Source: Jatrophihabitans sp.
Lineage (GTDB): Bacteria; Actinomycetota; Actinomycetes; Mycobacteriales; Jatrophihabitantaceae
Length of the DNA: 45,549 nucleotides
Direction: 5' to 3'
Assembly: GCA_025963285.1 (NCBI GenBank)
Contig: JAOPUX010000168.1
Span: 1-45,549 of the forward strand
In this document: positions 26,136 to 34,119 of the stretch, piece after piece
Layout of the letters: the number at the start of each line of letters is the position of its first letter
How positions within the stretch are numbered: the first letter of the stretch is position 1
The notes under the pieces: generated by a model
The model's input: only the letters and a program-made list of their open reading frames with translations
Database searches by the model: none
Told to the model about the DNA's origin: nothing
Made by a program: the position numbers and the translations under genes

Positions 26136-26155
26136 GCAACCGCTCGCTCGCGTAG

Positions 26156-26863
26156 TCAGCCACCGACCTGCCTGCCGATCCCGCCGGCGACGGCGATGAT
26201 CACCGGGACGATGCCGAGGCAGACGAAGGCCGGCAGGAAGCAGAGCCCGAGCGGCCCGACCGCGAGCACTCCCGCCCGCCGGGCCCGGGCCGCGGCCCGC
26301 GCACGCAGCTGCTGCTGGAGCTGGGCAGCCAGCCGTTCGAAGGCCTCGGCAAGCCGGATGCCGCTCTCCCCGCTGCGCTGGGCCACCGCGGCAACCGTGC
26401 GCCACTGCAGATCGTCGGCCTGCCCTGCCCAGGCCTGCCGCGACGACGCGCCGAGCCGCAGCAGCCCGACCACCCGCAGCAGGTGCGGCCTGGTCTGCTC
26501 GTCGGCGGCGGGGACGGCGAGCTCCAGCGCGGTACCCGGCGGCGCGCCGGCCCGCAGCGAGGCAGCCACCAGCACCAGCACCACCGGCAGCGACCTGCTC
26601 GCCTCCTGCGGTTGTGCGCGCAGCCGCAGGCGGCGGACCCCGATCACGACAGCCGGAGCGACGACCCCGGCCGCCACGAGTCCTACCCGCAGGCCAGCGA
26701 CGGCGAGGCAGCCGAGCGTCGCCGCGACAGCCGCGGTGGCGTCCAGGAGCCGGGGGGAGAGGGCAGCGCCCGGCGCCGTGCGGCCAGCCGCGGGCGGCGA
26801 CGGCGAGGCACGGGGAGCCACCACCAGGGCGGCCGTCAGCAAGAGCCAGCTGACCGCACTCAT
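26156..26863 (-). CDS. tadC: TadC-like membrane protein of a Tad secretion system
   Basis: 235 residues. The type II secretion F-domain pattern is visible (SLPVVLVLVAASLRAGAPPG, QRSGESGIRLAEAFERLA) with hydrophobic helices at both ends. TadB and TadC form the inner-membrane platform that the TadA ATPase drives. ATG 26863 overlaps tadB by ATGA; the frame extends further upstream, but only as a shadow of tadB. It is the last gene of the operon: no TadE/TadF or Flp pilin gene follows, unlike in M. tuberculosis (Rv3657c to Rv3654c). Confidence 0.86.
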   Translation of the reverse strand: MSAVSWLLLTAALVVAPRASPSPPAAGRTAPGAALSPRLLDATAAVAATLGCLAVAGLRVGLVAAGVVAPAVVIGVRRLRLRAQPQEASRSLPVVLVLVAASLRAGAPPGTALELAVPAADEQTRPHLLRVVGLLRLGASSRQAWAGQADDLQWRTVAAVAQRSGESGIRLAEAFERLAAQLQQQLRARAAARARRAGVLAVGPLGLCFLPAFVCLGIVPVIIAVAGGIGRQVGG

Positions 26864-27645
26864 CGCGGCTCCACCGCCGCGGCGAGACGGGCCGTCCAGA
26901 GCAGGCCCGCCGACTCCAGCGCCACACCGACGAGCACGAGCAGCTGGCCGGCCGGGGCGCGCAGCACCCGCACGGGGTCGACGCCCAGCCCGAGGCCCAT
27001 GGCGAGCCCGACGGCCGGCAGCACCGCCAGCAGGGCCGCGGACGAGCACACCCCCGCCAGTTCGGCGTCGACGGCCGCAGCACGTTCCAGGTCGGCGTCG
27101 AGCTGCGCGGCCACCGCGGCGAGCACCGGGGCCAGCGCCGCCCCGCTGCCGAGCGACACCCGGCAGGCGTGCAGCAGCGGCTGCAGCCGCGGCGAGACCT
27201 GCAGGGCCGTCGGGTCCCGGCCACCACGCAGCTCGTCGGCCAGCCGCGTCAGGTCCTCCTCGAGGCTGCCCGATGCCGCCGCCACCACCGCCTCGGCCAA
27301 AGGAGCGCCCGCCTCGACCTCGGCGAGCACGAGCCGGATCACGTCCCGGGCGGCCCCATCGGCTGCCCGGGCGCGGCGACGGGTGCGCAGGCCGCTGAGC
27401 TGCCGGATCGCCGTGCCGAGCGCGCAGGCGGCCGACAGCCCGAGCACCGGCCCGGCGAGCAGCGCCAAGGCCAGGGTCAAGCCCACGCCGCCGATCGGAG
27501 CCCACGAGCGGGCGATCGCCACCGGCGCGTCCGTCCGCTCGGCGACCCGCCCGGCGCGGGAGAGTGCGGCGAGCCGCGGAACGCCCGGCCGGCCCAGCGG
27601 AACCAGCAGTGCGGCTGCGGCGGTGAACAGCCAGGCCAGGGTCAT
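26860..27645 (-). CDS. tadB: TadB-like membrane protein
   Basis: 261 residues with hydrophobic helices at the N-terminus, near 55-80 and at the C-terminus (SSAALLAVLPAVGLAMGLGL) around a cytoplasmic F-domain (DVIRLVLAEVEAGAPLAEAV, CRVSLGSGAALAPVL). This is the actinobacterial, shortened form of TadB. It overlaps tadA and tadC by four bases each, so the genes are translated together. Confidence 0.86.
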   Translation of the reverse strand: MTLAWLFTAAAALLVPLGRPGVPRLAALSRAGRVAERTDAPVAIARSWAPIGGVGLTLALALLAGPVLGLSAACALGTAIRQLSGLRTRRRARAADGAARDVIRLVLAEVEAGAPLAEAVVAAASGSLEEDLTRLADELRGGRDPTALQVSPRLQPLLHACRVSLGSGAALAPVLAAVAAQLDADLERAAAVDAELAGVCSSAALLAVLPAVGLAMGLGLGVDPVRVLRAPAGQLLVLVGVALESAGLLWTARLAAAVEPR

Positions 27646-28811
27646 CGCAGCACCTCGGGTACCGCGACGCCACGCGCCTGGATCAGCTCGGCCAGCAGCC
27701 CGGCACTCGGATGCCGGTGGCCACTCGGCTGCTGCAGGCCGGCTGACCAGACGAGCTGTGTGACGAGCCTGTCGCCCTCCCTCAGCAGGAGCCCGAGGGC
27801 GGCCACCCGCCGCGCCCCACCAGCGCGGTCGAGGTGGATCACCACCTGCAGCGCGCTGGCCACCAAACCGGTGACCGTGGCCTCCGCGAGCCCTGCCAAG
27901 CCGCCCAGCGCGGTGAGACGAGCCGGTACCGCCGCGGCGGAGTTCGCGTGCAGGGTGGCCGCCCCGCCGTCGTGCCCGGTGTTGAGGGCAACCAGCAGCT
28001 CGGCCATCTCCGCACCGCGGAACTCACCAACCACGAGCCGATCTGGGCGCATCCGCAGCGCCTGCCGCACCAGCTCGCGCAATCCGACCGCGCCGGCCCC
28101 CTCGACGTTGGCCGCACGAGTCACGAGCCGCACCACATGGTCGTGCTGCACCGCCAGCTCAGGGGCGTCCTCCACCAGCACGATCCGCTCGCCAGCCGGC
28201 ACCAGCGCCAGCAGGCAGCCGAGCAGCGTGGTCTTCCCCGTGCCGGTGCCGCCACTGATCGCGAAGGCGAGCCGGGCTGCCACCACAGCGCGCAGCACCT
28301 CGGCCACCGGCGCCGGCACCCCGCCCAGCCGGACGAGGTCGGCCAGCGTCAGCCGCCGCCGGCTGAACAGTCGCAGCGAGATCGTGGTGCTCGCGCAGAT
28401 GGGCGGCAGCACCGCATGCAGCCGGGTGCCATCGGCGAGCACCGCGTCGGCATAGGGCATCGCGTCGTCCAGCCGTCGGCCGGTGCCCGCGACGAGCCGC
28501 TGGGCCAGCGCCCGCACCGCGCCCTCGTCGGCGAACGCGGCCTCGGCCCGTTCGAGACCGCTACCGCGATCGAACCAGACCGAGGCCGGCCCGTTGACGA
28601 GCACGTCGGTGACATCGTCGAGGGCCAGCAGCGGCTCGAGCGGCCCGGCGCCGATCAGCTGCGCCGCCACCTCACGCTGCAGCCGGGACAGCACCGCGTC
28701 GTCGAGGATGCCGCCCGCCTCGGCCCGGACCGCAGCGGCCAGCTCACCCGGTTCGGCGACGAGCCGCTGCCGGACCCTGTGCACCAGCTCCGGGCGAGCG
28801 GGGCCGGTCAT
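27642..28811 (-). CDS. tadA: TadA/CpaF-type secretion ATPase
   Basis: 389 residues. Walker A is GGTGTGKTT (Lys193), the Asp box and Walker B region read RIVLVEDAPEL and RMRPDRLVVGEFRGAEM, and HDGGAATLHANS is the His box. It hydrolyses ATP to power pilus or protein secretion through TadB/TadC. The N-terminal domain (DVTDVLVNGPASVWFDR) is that of CpaF. Homologue of Rv3659c by neighbourhood and sequence. Confidence 0.92.
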   Translation of the reverse strand: MTGPARPELVHRVRQRLVAEPGELAAAVRAEAGGILDDAVLSRLQREVAAQLIGAGPLEPLLALDDVTDVLVNGPASVWFDRGSGLERAEAAFADEGAVRALAQRLVAGTGRRLDDAMPYADAVLADGTRLHAVLPPICASTTISLRLFSRRRLTLADLVRLGGVPAPVAEVLRAVVAARLAFAISGGTGTGKTTLLGCLLALVPAGERIVLVEDAPELAVQHDHVVRLVTRAANVEGAGAVGLRELVRQALRMRPDRLVVGEFRGAEMAELLVALNTGHDGGAATLHANSAAAVPARLTALGGLAGLAEATVTGLVASALQVVIHLDRAGGARRVAALGLLLREGDRLVTQLVWSAGLQQPSGHRHPSAGLLAELIQARGVAVPEVLR

Positions 28812-29449
28812 ACGGCCCCCGAGAGCAGCCCGTCGAAGACGGCCCGGCCGGTACGGATCCAGGCCGCCGGCACCCCGCGACCACGGAGCGGCTCGGCGAG
28901 CGAGGCGAGCACCGGCACGTCGAGCAGCTCCGCCGCGTCCAGCGGGCCTACCGACCCGCGACGCAGCACCACGCCCACCGGGACGTCCGGCAGCGAGGCG
29001 ATGACCCGCCGCGCCGCGGCGATGCCGGCCACCGAGCCGTAGGCAACCACCGCCACCAGGTGGCAGCAGCGCAGCGCCGCATCCCGCAGCTCACCCGGCG
29101 CGCGGGGCACGTCGAGCACCACCGGCCCGAGCTCGACAGCGGCCTCCAGCACCTGCGGCACCGCCTCCGGTGCGGGAGCGGTGTCGGCGGCGAGCACCCG
29201 CACCTCGCCCCAGCGCGGCAGCCCGGCATCGAGCACGGCGGGATCGAGGCGGCCACCACCGAGGTGCAGCTCGGACCACCTGGCGCCCGACGACCCCTCG
29301 ATGCCGAGCAGCACGTCGATCCCGCCGCCCACGGGATCGACGTCGACCAGGACCGAGGGGCCGCCGAGACAGGTGGCGAGCGCAGCGGCAAAGGTCGACG
29401 CGCCCGAGCCACCGCTGCCGCCGACCACCCCCACCACTGCGCCCGCCAT
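28808..29449 (-). CDS. Ssd/CpaE-like MinD-family ATPase-like protein
   Basis: 213 residues. GVVGGSGGSGASTFAAALA is a P-loop of the ParA/MinD class in which the usual GKT or GKS is replaced by GAS, a deviant Walker A seen in Ssd and CpaE relatives. DVDPVGGGIDVLLGIE is the next conserved motif. In M. tuberculosis the homologue Rv3660c (Ssd) affects septum formation; CpaE localises Tad machines. ATG 29449 is the first good start; the frame reads farther upstream into the HAD gene on the other strand and is not coding there. First gene of the tad operon. Confidence 0.85.
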   Translation of the reverse strand: MAGAVVGVVGGSGGSGASTFAAALATCLGGPSVLVDVDPVGGGIDVLLGIEGSSGARWSELHLGGGRLDPAVLDAGLPRWGEVRVLAADTAPAPEAVPQVLEAAVELGPVVLDVPRAPGELRDAALRCCHLVAVVAYGSVAGIAAARRVIASLPDVPVGVVLRRGSVGPLDAAELLDVPVLASLAEPLRGRGVPAAWIRTGRAVFDGLLSGAV

Positions 29450-29561
29450 GGGAGAGAGCCAACACCGAACGCGGGCCGCGGGAGGCCGAACCGGAGCACC
29501 TGTGGAGGACACGTGACCCTGTGGACAGCCGACTTGACGCCTCGGCCACACGGACAGTCCG

Positions 29562-29567
29562 TACTCT
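29562..29567 (+). promoter_or_regulatory. Candidate -10 box for the HAD phosphatase gene
   Basis: TACTCT, eight bases before GTG 29576, no ribosome binding site in between; consistent with a leaderless transcript. A TTGACG at 29534-29539 is rather far (22 bp) for its -35. Confidence 0.4.
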
Positions 29568-29575
29568 GATTCACC

Positions 29576-30388
29576 GTGGCGCACCCAGCCGGACGAAGCG
29601 CGGCCTTCTTCGACCTCGACAAGACGATCATCGCCAAGTCGAGCGTCCTGGCATTCGGCCGTCCCTTCTACCAGAACGGCCTGCTCAACCGGCGGGCCGT
29701 GCTGCGCAGTGCCTACGCCCAGTTCGTCTTCGCCCTCGCCGGGGCCGACGAGGACCAGATCGAGCGGATGCGCGCCTACCTCACCGCCATGTGCGCCGGG
29801 TGGGACGTCAACCAGGTCCGCGAGATCGTCTCCGAGACGCTGCACGAGATCATCGACCCGATCGTCTACGACGAGGCCGTCGACCTGATCGGTATGCACA
29901 AGGCCGCGGGGCGCGACGTCGTCATCGTCAGCTCCTCCGGTGAGGAGGTCGTGGCTCCGATCGGCGCGATGCTCGGAGCCGACCACGTGGTGGCCACCCG
30001 CATGGTCGTCGGCGAGGACGGCACCTACACCGGTGAGATCGAGCTCTATGCCTACGGTCCGGAGAAGGCCGTCGCCATCCAGGCGCTGGCCGCCGAGCGC
30101 AACTACGACCTGGGCAGCAGCTACGCCTACTCCGACTCGGCCACCGACGTGCCGATGCTCGAGGCCGTCGGGCATCCCTTCGCGGTGAACCCGGATCGCG
30201 CGCTGCGCAAGACGGCCACCGAGCGGGAGTGGCCAATCCTCACCTTCTCCAACGCCGTCCCGCTACGCGCACGCATCTCCGGCCTCAAACCCGAGCACCC
30301 CACCCTGACGGCCACCGCGGTCGGTGCAGGCATCGCCGTGGGCGGACTGGTCTGGTACGCCAACCGCAAGCGCCTCCCCCGCGCCTGA
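29576..30388 (+). CDS. HAD-IB family hydrolase (SerB-like phosphatase), Rv3661-like
   Basis: 270 residues. FFDLDKTII gives the nucleophile and acid Asp (DxDxT), VIVSSSGEE the motif II Ser, and DSATDVPMLEAVG motif IV, preceded by the motif III Lys region (GPEKAVA). Such enzymes hydrolyse phosphomonoesters, often lysophospholipids or phosphoserine; the substrate is unknown. A C-terminal hydrophobic stretch (VGAGIAVGGLVWYA) and basic end suggest membrane attachment, as in actinobacterial relatives. Divergent from the ssd-tad operon, the same arrangement as Rv3661/Rv3660c. Confidence 0.88.
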   Translation: MAHPAGRSAAFFDLDKTIIAKSSVLAFGRPFYQNGLLNRRAVLRSAYAQFVFALAGADEDQIERMRAYLTAMCAGWDVNQVREIVSETLHEIIDPIVYDEAVDLIGMHKAAGRDVVIVSSSGEEVVAPIGAMLGADHVVATRMVVGEDGTYTGEIELYAYGPEKAVAIQALAAERNYDLGSSYAYSDSATDVPMLEAVGHPFAVNPDRALRKTATEREWPILTFSNAVPLRARISGLKPEHPTLTATAVGAGIAVGGLVWYANRKRLPRA

Positions 30389-30620
30389 CACCCGCGACGC
30401 GCCGACTGCCTCTTGCGTTCCTGCCCGGACCGGCGTCCACTACGTCTACGGACGGGGGCGGCGTCCATGGCGGTCCAGCCCCCAGCGACACCCCCGCCCC
30501 CACGGAACAACTGGGCACCCACGCGACGAACCCACCACGCACAGGTGAGTCGACGAGGCCGGCACAACACCGGTTCTATCGACGAATGCAGGGCACGCTT
30601 GGTAACCCGGCCTCCGTGCC

Positions 30621-30656
30621 GACGGCGCCTCGGGCTCCCAGCCTGAAGGCGCCGTC
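30621..30656. terminator. Long hairpin, probable terminator or RNA stem
   Basis: Arms GACGGCGCCT and AGGCGCCGTC are perfectly paired and extend inward through CGGGCT/AGCCTG (one bulged A, one G-T pair) to a three-base CCC loop. There is no T-run after it. Confidence 0.6.
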
Positions 30657-30672
30657 GCCCTGCCGTCCCGGC

Positions 30673-30719
30673 GATCGCGCAACTTTGGCCGTCCTCACGG
30701 CGGCAGAAGTTGCCCAATC
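30673..30719. repeat. 47-bp palindromic repeat, copy 1
   Basis: Imperfect palindrome with 12-bp outer arms (GATCGCGCAACT / AGTTGCCCAATC) and an inner CCG/CGG stem. It aligns without gaps to 37101-37147 (36 of 47 bases equal). It lies between the converging HAD and Fic-like genes and could end transcription from both sides. Confidence 0.8.
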
Positions 30720-30735
30720 GTGAGGCCGCCGGCCC

Positions 30736-31476
30736 TCAGCCGCGCAGGATCGCCTCGCAGATGGCCGTCGACTCACGCGCGCCGGCCACGACGGCCTCGC
30801 AGCAGTGCCGGAGCCACTGCGCCACACCGTCGGCGGTGCCACCCCGGTACGCCGACAGCGCCTCGCCGTAGGCGGAGCCGAGGTCGCGATGCCCGGCCTC
30901 GATCACCACGAGCGACTTGGGGTCGAGGCCGCGCTCGATCAGCGTGAGGCGCACCGCCACCCGCGCGACGACCCCCGAGGACGGCGCGAACGCGTCCAGC
31001 GACAGCAGCTCACCGTGGACGATCGCGGCCACCACCACGGCGGGGGCCGACGTCGCGGTCAACACCGCAGCCAGGGCGTCGAGGCGCTCGGCCGCACCGG
31101 GCGCCGGCTTGCCGAGCAGCGCGGAGTCGGTCACCAGGTCGGCGCTGGCCAGCGCGTGCAGCCGGGCCAGGGCCTGCCGCGGGGCGCGCGTCCAGGTGTC
31201 GGCGAGCGCCGGGATGGCCGACTGGGCCCGCAGCGCACCCTGCACCACCGGGTCGGCGGCAGCGGCGCCGGTGCGGACCTCGTCCAAGGTGGCCGGCGAG
31301 CCGGCGAGCACCGCGGAGATCCAGGCCCCGCGCACCGACGACTCGGCCGAGACGTCCGCCGAGCGGCGGTTCAGGGCCCGGTTGCCGATGAGGGCATCGA
31401 CTGCCGACCGCGCTGAGGTGACACCGTCGCGCACTCCGGGTAGGTCGACTAGGGGCGCCAACGGGTCAGCTGTCAC
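30736..31476 (-). CDS. Fic-like (degenerate Fido-fold) protein, Rv3662c-like
   Basis: About 246 residues. The C-terminal half has HGELLSLDAF followed by SSGVVARVAVRL, which has the position and helix context of the Fic motif HPFxxGNGR, but the catalytic His-Pro and Asn are not conserved, so AMP transfer is doubtful. The rest is Ala-rich helical. The position next to the HAD gene matches Rv3662c of mycobacteria, a conserved protein of unknown function. GTG 31476 is preferred; an upstream GTG (31530) would run into the promoter of the next gene. Confidence 0.7.
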   Translation of the reverse strand: MTADPLAPLVDLPGVRDGVTSARSAVDALIGNRALNRRSADVSAESSVRGAWISAVLAGSPATLDEVRTGAAAADPVVQGALRAQSAIPALADTWTRAPRQALARLHALASADLVTDSALLGKPAPGAAERLDALAAVLTATSAPAVVVAAIVHGELLSLDAFAPSSGVVARVAVRLTLIERGLDPKSLVVIEAGHRDLGSAYGEALSAYRGGTADGVAQWLRHCCEAVVAGARESTAICEAILRG

Positions 31477-31551
31477 AACGTCCAAGGCTATCGGCTGCCC
31501 ACTAGGATCGATCCAGCCCCCGCTCACCACAGCCGACGAGGAGCCACCACC

Positions 31552-31965
31552 GTGACCGCGAACCCTGATCTGAAGAAGGCCGAGGAGTCACTCGGCCAGC
31601 TGGTCGCGAACGCGTCGGAGTCGATCTCGACCATCGTCCGAGGCGAGATCGAGCTGGCCAAGATCGAACTGCGCTCCAGCGTCAAGAACGTCGGCGTCGG
31701 GGTCGGCTTCTTCGTCACTGCCGTGGTGCTGCTCTTCTTCTCCTTCACCTTCGGCCTCATCGCGCTGGCCGAGGGGCTCATCGCGGCCGGGCTGTCGCGC
31801 TGGCTCGGCTATCTCGTGGTCTTCGGCGCGCTACTGGTGCTGATCGGGCTGCTCGTCCTCCTGGGCATCAAGAAGGTCAAGCGGGTCAAGGCCCCGGAGC
31901 GGACCATCGCCACCAGCAAAGAGACGATCGCCTACTTGAAGGCCAACACGGGCGGCGAGCGATAA
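31552..31965 (+). CDS. Holin-X family membrane protein, Rv3669-like
   Basis: 137 residues. A helical N-terminus (ESLGQLVANASESISTIVRG, then EIELAKIELRSS) leads to two membrane helices (about 45-70 and 80-105) and a basic C-terminus (KKVKRVK). This is the pattern of actinobacterial Holin-X/DUF1469 proteins, whose function is not settled; despite the name there is no phage context. GTG 31552 has GAGGAG eight to ten bases upstream, and TAGGAT (31503-31508) is a possible -10. Confidence 0.88.
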   Translation: MTANPDLKKAEESLGQLVANASESISTIVRGEIELAKIELRSSVKNVGVGVGFFVTAVVLLFFSFTFGLIALAEGLIAAGLSRWLGYLVVFGALLVLIGLLVLLGIKKVKRVKAPERTIATSKETIAYLKANTGGER

Positions 31966-31966
31966 T
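31961..31966 (+). promoter_or_regulatory. Candidate -10 box overlapping the holin-X stop
   Basis: GATAAT includes the TAA stop of the preceding gene; TTGAAG at 31936-31941 is 19 bp upstream. Six bases separate the hexamer from ATG 31973, the start of a six-codon frame before the hydrolase gene. Confidence 0.4.
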
Positions 31967-31972
31967 TCAGCC

Positions 31973-31993
31973 ATGAGTCCTAGGCCGCTATGA
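31973..31993 (+). other. Possible six-codon upstream ORF coupled to the EphE-like gene
   Basis: ATG 31973 encodes MSPRPL and stops at TGA 31991-31993, which shares ATGA with the hydrolase start at 31990. If transcription begins at 31973, ribosomes would reach the hydrolase only by re-initiation. Confidence 0.3.
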
Positions 31994-32916
31994 GCCAGGG
32001 GACGCCGGACAGCGCGGTCGTCCTCGTCGAGGGTCCGTGGACGCATCGCATCGTCCGGGCCAACGGCATCGCCGTCCACATCGCCGAGGCGGGCACCGGG
32101 CCGCTGGTACTGCTCCTGCACGGATTCCCGCAGTTCTGGTGGGCCTGGCGACAGCAGCTCGTCGATCTCGCCGACGCAGGCTTCCACGCCGTCGCCGTCG
32201 ACCTGCGCGGCTACGGCGGCAGCGACAAGCCGCCCCGCGGCTACGACGCCCCCACCCTCGCCGCCGACATGGCCGCGCTCGTCGCCTCCCTCGGGGAGGA
32301 CGACGCGATGGTGGTCGGCAGCGACCTCGGCGGCCTGCTCGCCTGGACGATGGCTGCCACGCATCCGCAGGTGGTGCGCAGCGTCGCCCTGCTCGGCGCG
32401 GCGCATCCGCTGCGGCTGCGCTCGGCCATCCGGCGCGACCCGCGTCAGCGCCGCGCCTCCACCTATGCCCTGCGCACCTTCCAGATGCCGCGCCGGCCGG
32501 AGTCGCTACTCACCCGTGACTCGGTGTGGGTTCGGCACCTCTTCGACACCTGGACGGGGCCGCGCTGGCGTGGCACGCCCGCCTACGTCGCCGACGTCGA
32601 ACGCTACGCCGAGGCACTGCGCATTCATCCGGTGGCCTTCTGCGCCTCGGAGTACTTCCGCTGGCTGGTGCGCTCCCTGGTCCGGGGCGACGGCCGACGC
32701 TTCGCCGAGTCGCTTCGCGCCCCGATCCACGCTCCGGTGCTGCACCTGCACGGCGACTTCGACACCTGCGTGCTCCCCTCCACCGCCCAGGGCGCCGGGC
32801 AGTACGTCACCGGCGAGTACGAGTGGCGCATCCTCGACGGTGTGGGCCACTTCCCGCACAACGAGGTGCCGGAGCTGGTCAGCGGCGAGCTGATCCGCTG
32901 GGCCAAGCTGCACTAG
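31990..32916 (+). CDS. ephE: Alpha/beta hydrolase, epoxide-hydrolase type (EphE-like)
   Basis: 308 residues. LLLHGFPQFWWAWR is the oxyanion-hole HGFP motif. The nucleophile elbow is GSDLGG with Asp, as in epoxide hydrolases and dehalogenases rather than Ser esterases. HGDFDTCV supplies the acid and GVGHFPHNE the catalytic His. Predicted to open epoxides or cleave related substrates; the natural substrate is unknown. It corresponds in position and sequence class to Rv3670 (ephE). Its stop is shared with the converging protease gene through CTAG. Confidence 0.85.
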   Translation: MSQGTPDSAVVLVEGPWTHRIVRANGIAVHIAEAGTGPLVLLLHGFPQFWWAWRQQLVDLADAGFHAVAVDLRGYGGSDKPPRGYDAPTLAADMAALVASLGEDDAMVVGSDLGGLLAWTMAATHPQVVRSVALLGAAHPLRLRSAIRRDPRQRRASTYALRTFQMPRRPESLLTRDSVWVRHLFDTWTGPRWRGTPAYVADVERYAEALRIHPVAFCASEYFRWLVRSLVRGDGRRFAESLRAPIHAPVLHLHGDFDTCVLPSTAQGAGQYVTGEYEWRILDGVGHFPHNEVPELVSGELIRWAKLH

Positions 32917-34106
32917 TCAGGAGTGCAGCTCGACGTCTTGACCTGCTTGGTGGCCGTGCGCCCCGCCGAGACGTCCGAGGCCACCTCGTGCGCGCTCAGC
33001 ACGTAGCCGGTCTGGGGCGAGCGCAGATCGGTGGCGAAGACGATGCCGAGCACGTGACCCGCGTCGTCGATCAGGGGGCCGCCGGAGTTGCCGCTGCGCA
33101 CGATCGCCCGGATCGAGTAGACCTCGCGCTGGATGTTGCCGTGCCCGTAGATGTTGGAGCCGGAGACGGTGCGCAGCGCACGCACCCGTGCCGAGCGGCT
33201 GGTGAACGGGCCGTCCTCCGGATAGCCCAGCACCACCGCCGACTCACCCGTCTTGGCGGTGCCCGCCGCGAACTTCATCACCGGCGCCTTCAGCCCGGGG
33301 ACGTCGAGCACGGCGACGTCACGCTGCGGGTCGTAGAGGACGACGTGCGCGGTGACGAGCTTGTGCCCGCTCACCGCGACGCTGACCTGGGTGGCGCCGG
33401 CCACCACGTGGGCGTTGGTGACGATGTGCTGCGGGGCGTAGACGAAGCCCGACCCCTCGATGCCCCGACCGCACGACGGCGCCTCGCTGTAGATCTTGAA
33501 GATCGACTTGCTGGCGTTGCTGACGACTGCCTTCACCGCGGGGCTGAGCGTGCTGTCCGGCGGGGCGACGTTCGTGATCGATGTGTTGGGCAGGTCGCCG
33601 AAGACGGGCGGGAAGCCACTCTGGTCGAGGAAGGTGCGCAGCCGGGAGTAGAGACTGCGGACCCCGTTGGGCATCACGTCGTCGACGGCCCGCACGATCG
33701 ACGAGTGCGTGGCTGCCGAGGCCAGCGTCGGGTACGGCGACGAGGCGAGCGGCACCGCCACCATCCAGGACACGAGCAGTACCGAGATCACGCCGAGCAG
33801 CGACCCCACGCCCGCGTCGAGGGTGCGTCCCCGCTCGTGGACGAAGCGCCGCCGCAGGTACCCGCCGCCCCAGGCGCCGAGCAGCTGCCCCAGCATCGCC
33901 AGGACCAGCACGCAGACGATCGCGACCGGCACCTGCGAGCGGCCGTTGGCCAGATGCGAGCCGATAGGGCCCGCGATCTGCGCACCCAGCGCGGCACCGG
34001 CGAAGAAGCCGGTCATCGAGAGGGCGCCGACCACTGCACCGCTGCGATAGCCGCTATAGCCGTAGCCGGCAGCGGCTATCACGATGAAGAGGTCGACGAG
34101 GTTCAT
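32913..34106 (-). CDS. marP: MarP-like membrane-anchored periplasmic serine protease
   Basis: 397 residues. Four N-terminal membrane helices form the CvpA-like anchor (about 1-130); a trypsin-like domain follows with TNAHVVAG (His), DPQRDVAVLDV (Asp) and RSGNSGGPL (Ser). Cys in PSCGRG and SSCTPD could form the redox-sensitive disulfide known from M. tuberculosis MarP (Rv3671c), which supports survival in acid and oxidative stress. Here it follows a cupredoxin lipoprotein by 13 bp, in a minus-strand series nth, Nudix, cupredoxin, protease, so expression is probably joint. Confidence 0.92.
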   Translation of the reverse strand: MNLVDLFIVIAAAGYGYSGYRSGAVVGALSMTGFFAGAALGAQIAGPIGSHLANGRSQVPVAIVCVLVLAMLGQLLGAWGGGYLRRRFVHERGRTLDAGVGSLLGVISVLLVSWMVAVPLASSPYPTLASAATHSSIVRAVDDVMPNGVRSLYSRLRTFLDQSGFPPVFGDLPNTSITNVAPPDSTLSPAVKAVVSNASKSIFKIYSEAPSCGRGIEGSGFVYAPQHIVTNAHVVAGATQVSVAVSGHKLVTAHVVLYDPQRDVAVLDVPGLKAPVMKFAAGTAKTGESAVVLGYPEDGPFTSRSARVRALRTVSGSNIYGHGNIQREVYSIRAIVRSGNSGGPLIDDAGHVLGIVFATDLRSPQTGYVLSAHEVASDVSAGRTATKQVKTSSCTPD

Positions 34107-34119
34107 GGGCTCAACGGGG

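Larger units (their letters stand above)
30389..30735. other. Non-coding gap between converging genes, hairpin-rich
   Basis: 347 bp with no plausible gene. It holds C-runs (about 30478-30511), GGGGGCGG (30454-30461) that can pair with CCGCCCCC (30504-30511), a long hairpin at 30621-30656, and a palindromic repeat at 30673-30719. A small RNA is possible; in mycobacteria the 6C RNA lies near the ssd/Rv3661 genes, but the six-C loops that define it are not seen here. Confidence 0.6.

Noticed and set aside
29450-30175. Extension of the Ssd-like frame to 455 residues
   Set aside because: It runs antisense through the HAD gene, which has all its catalytic motifs.
30478-30520. 6C small RNA
   Set aside because: C-runs reach only five and do not lie in hairpin loops as the motif requires; kept only as an unnamed structured region.
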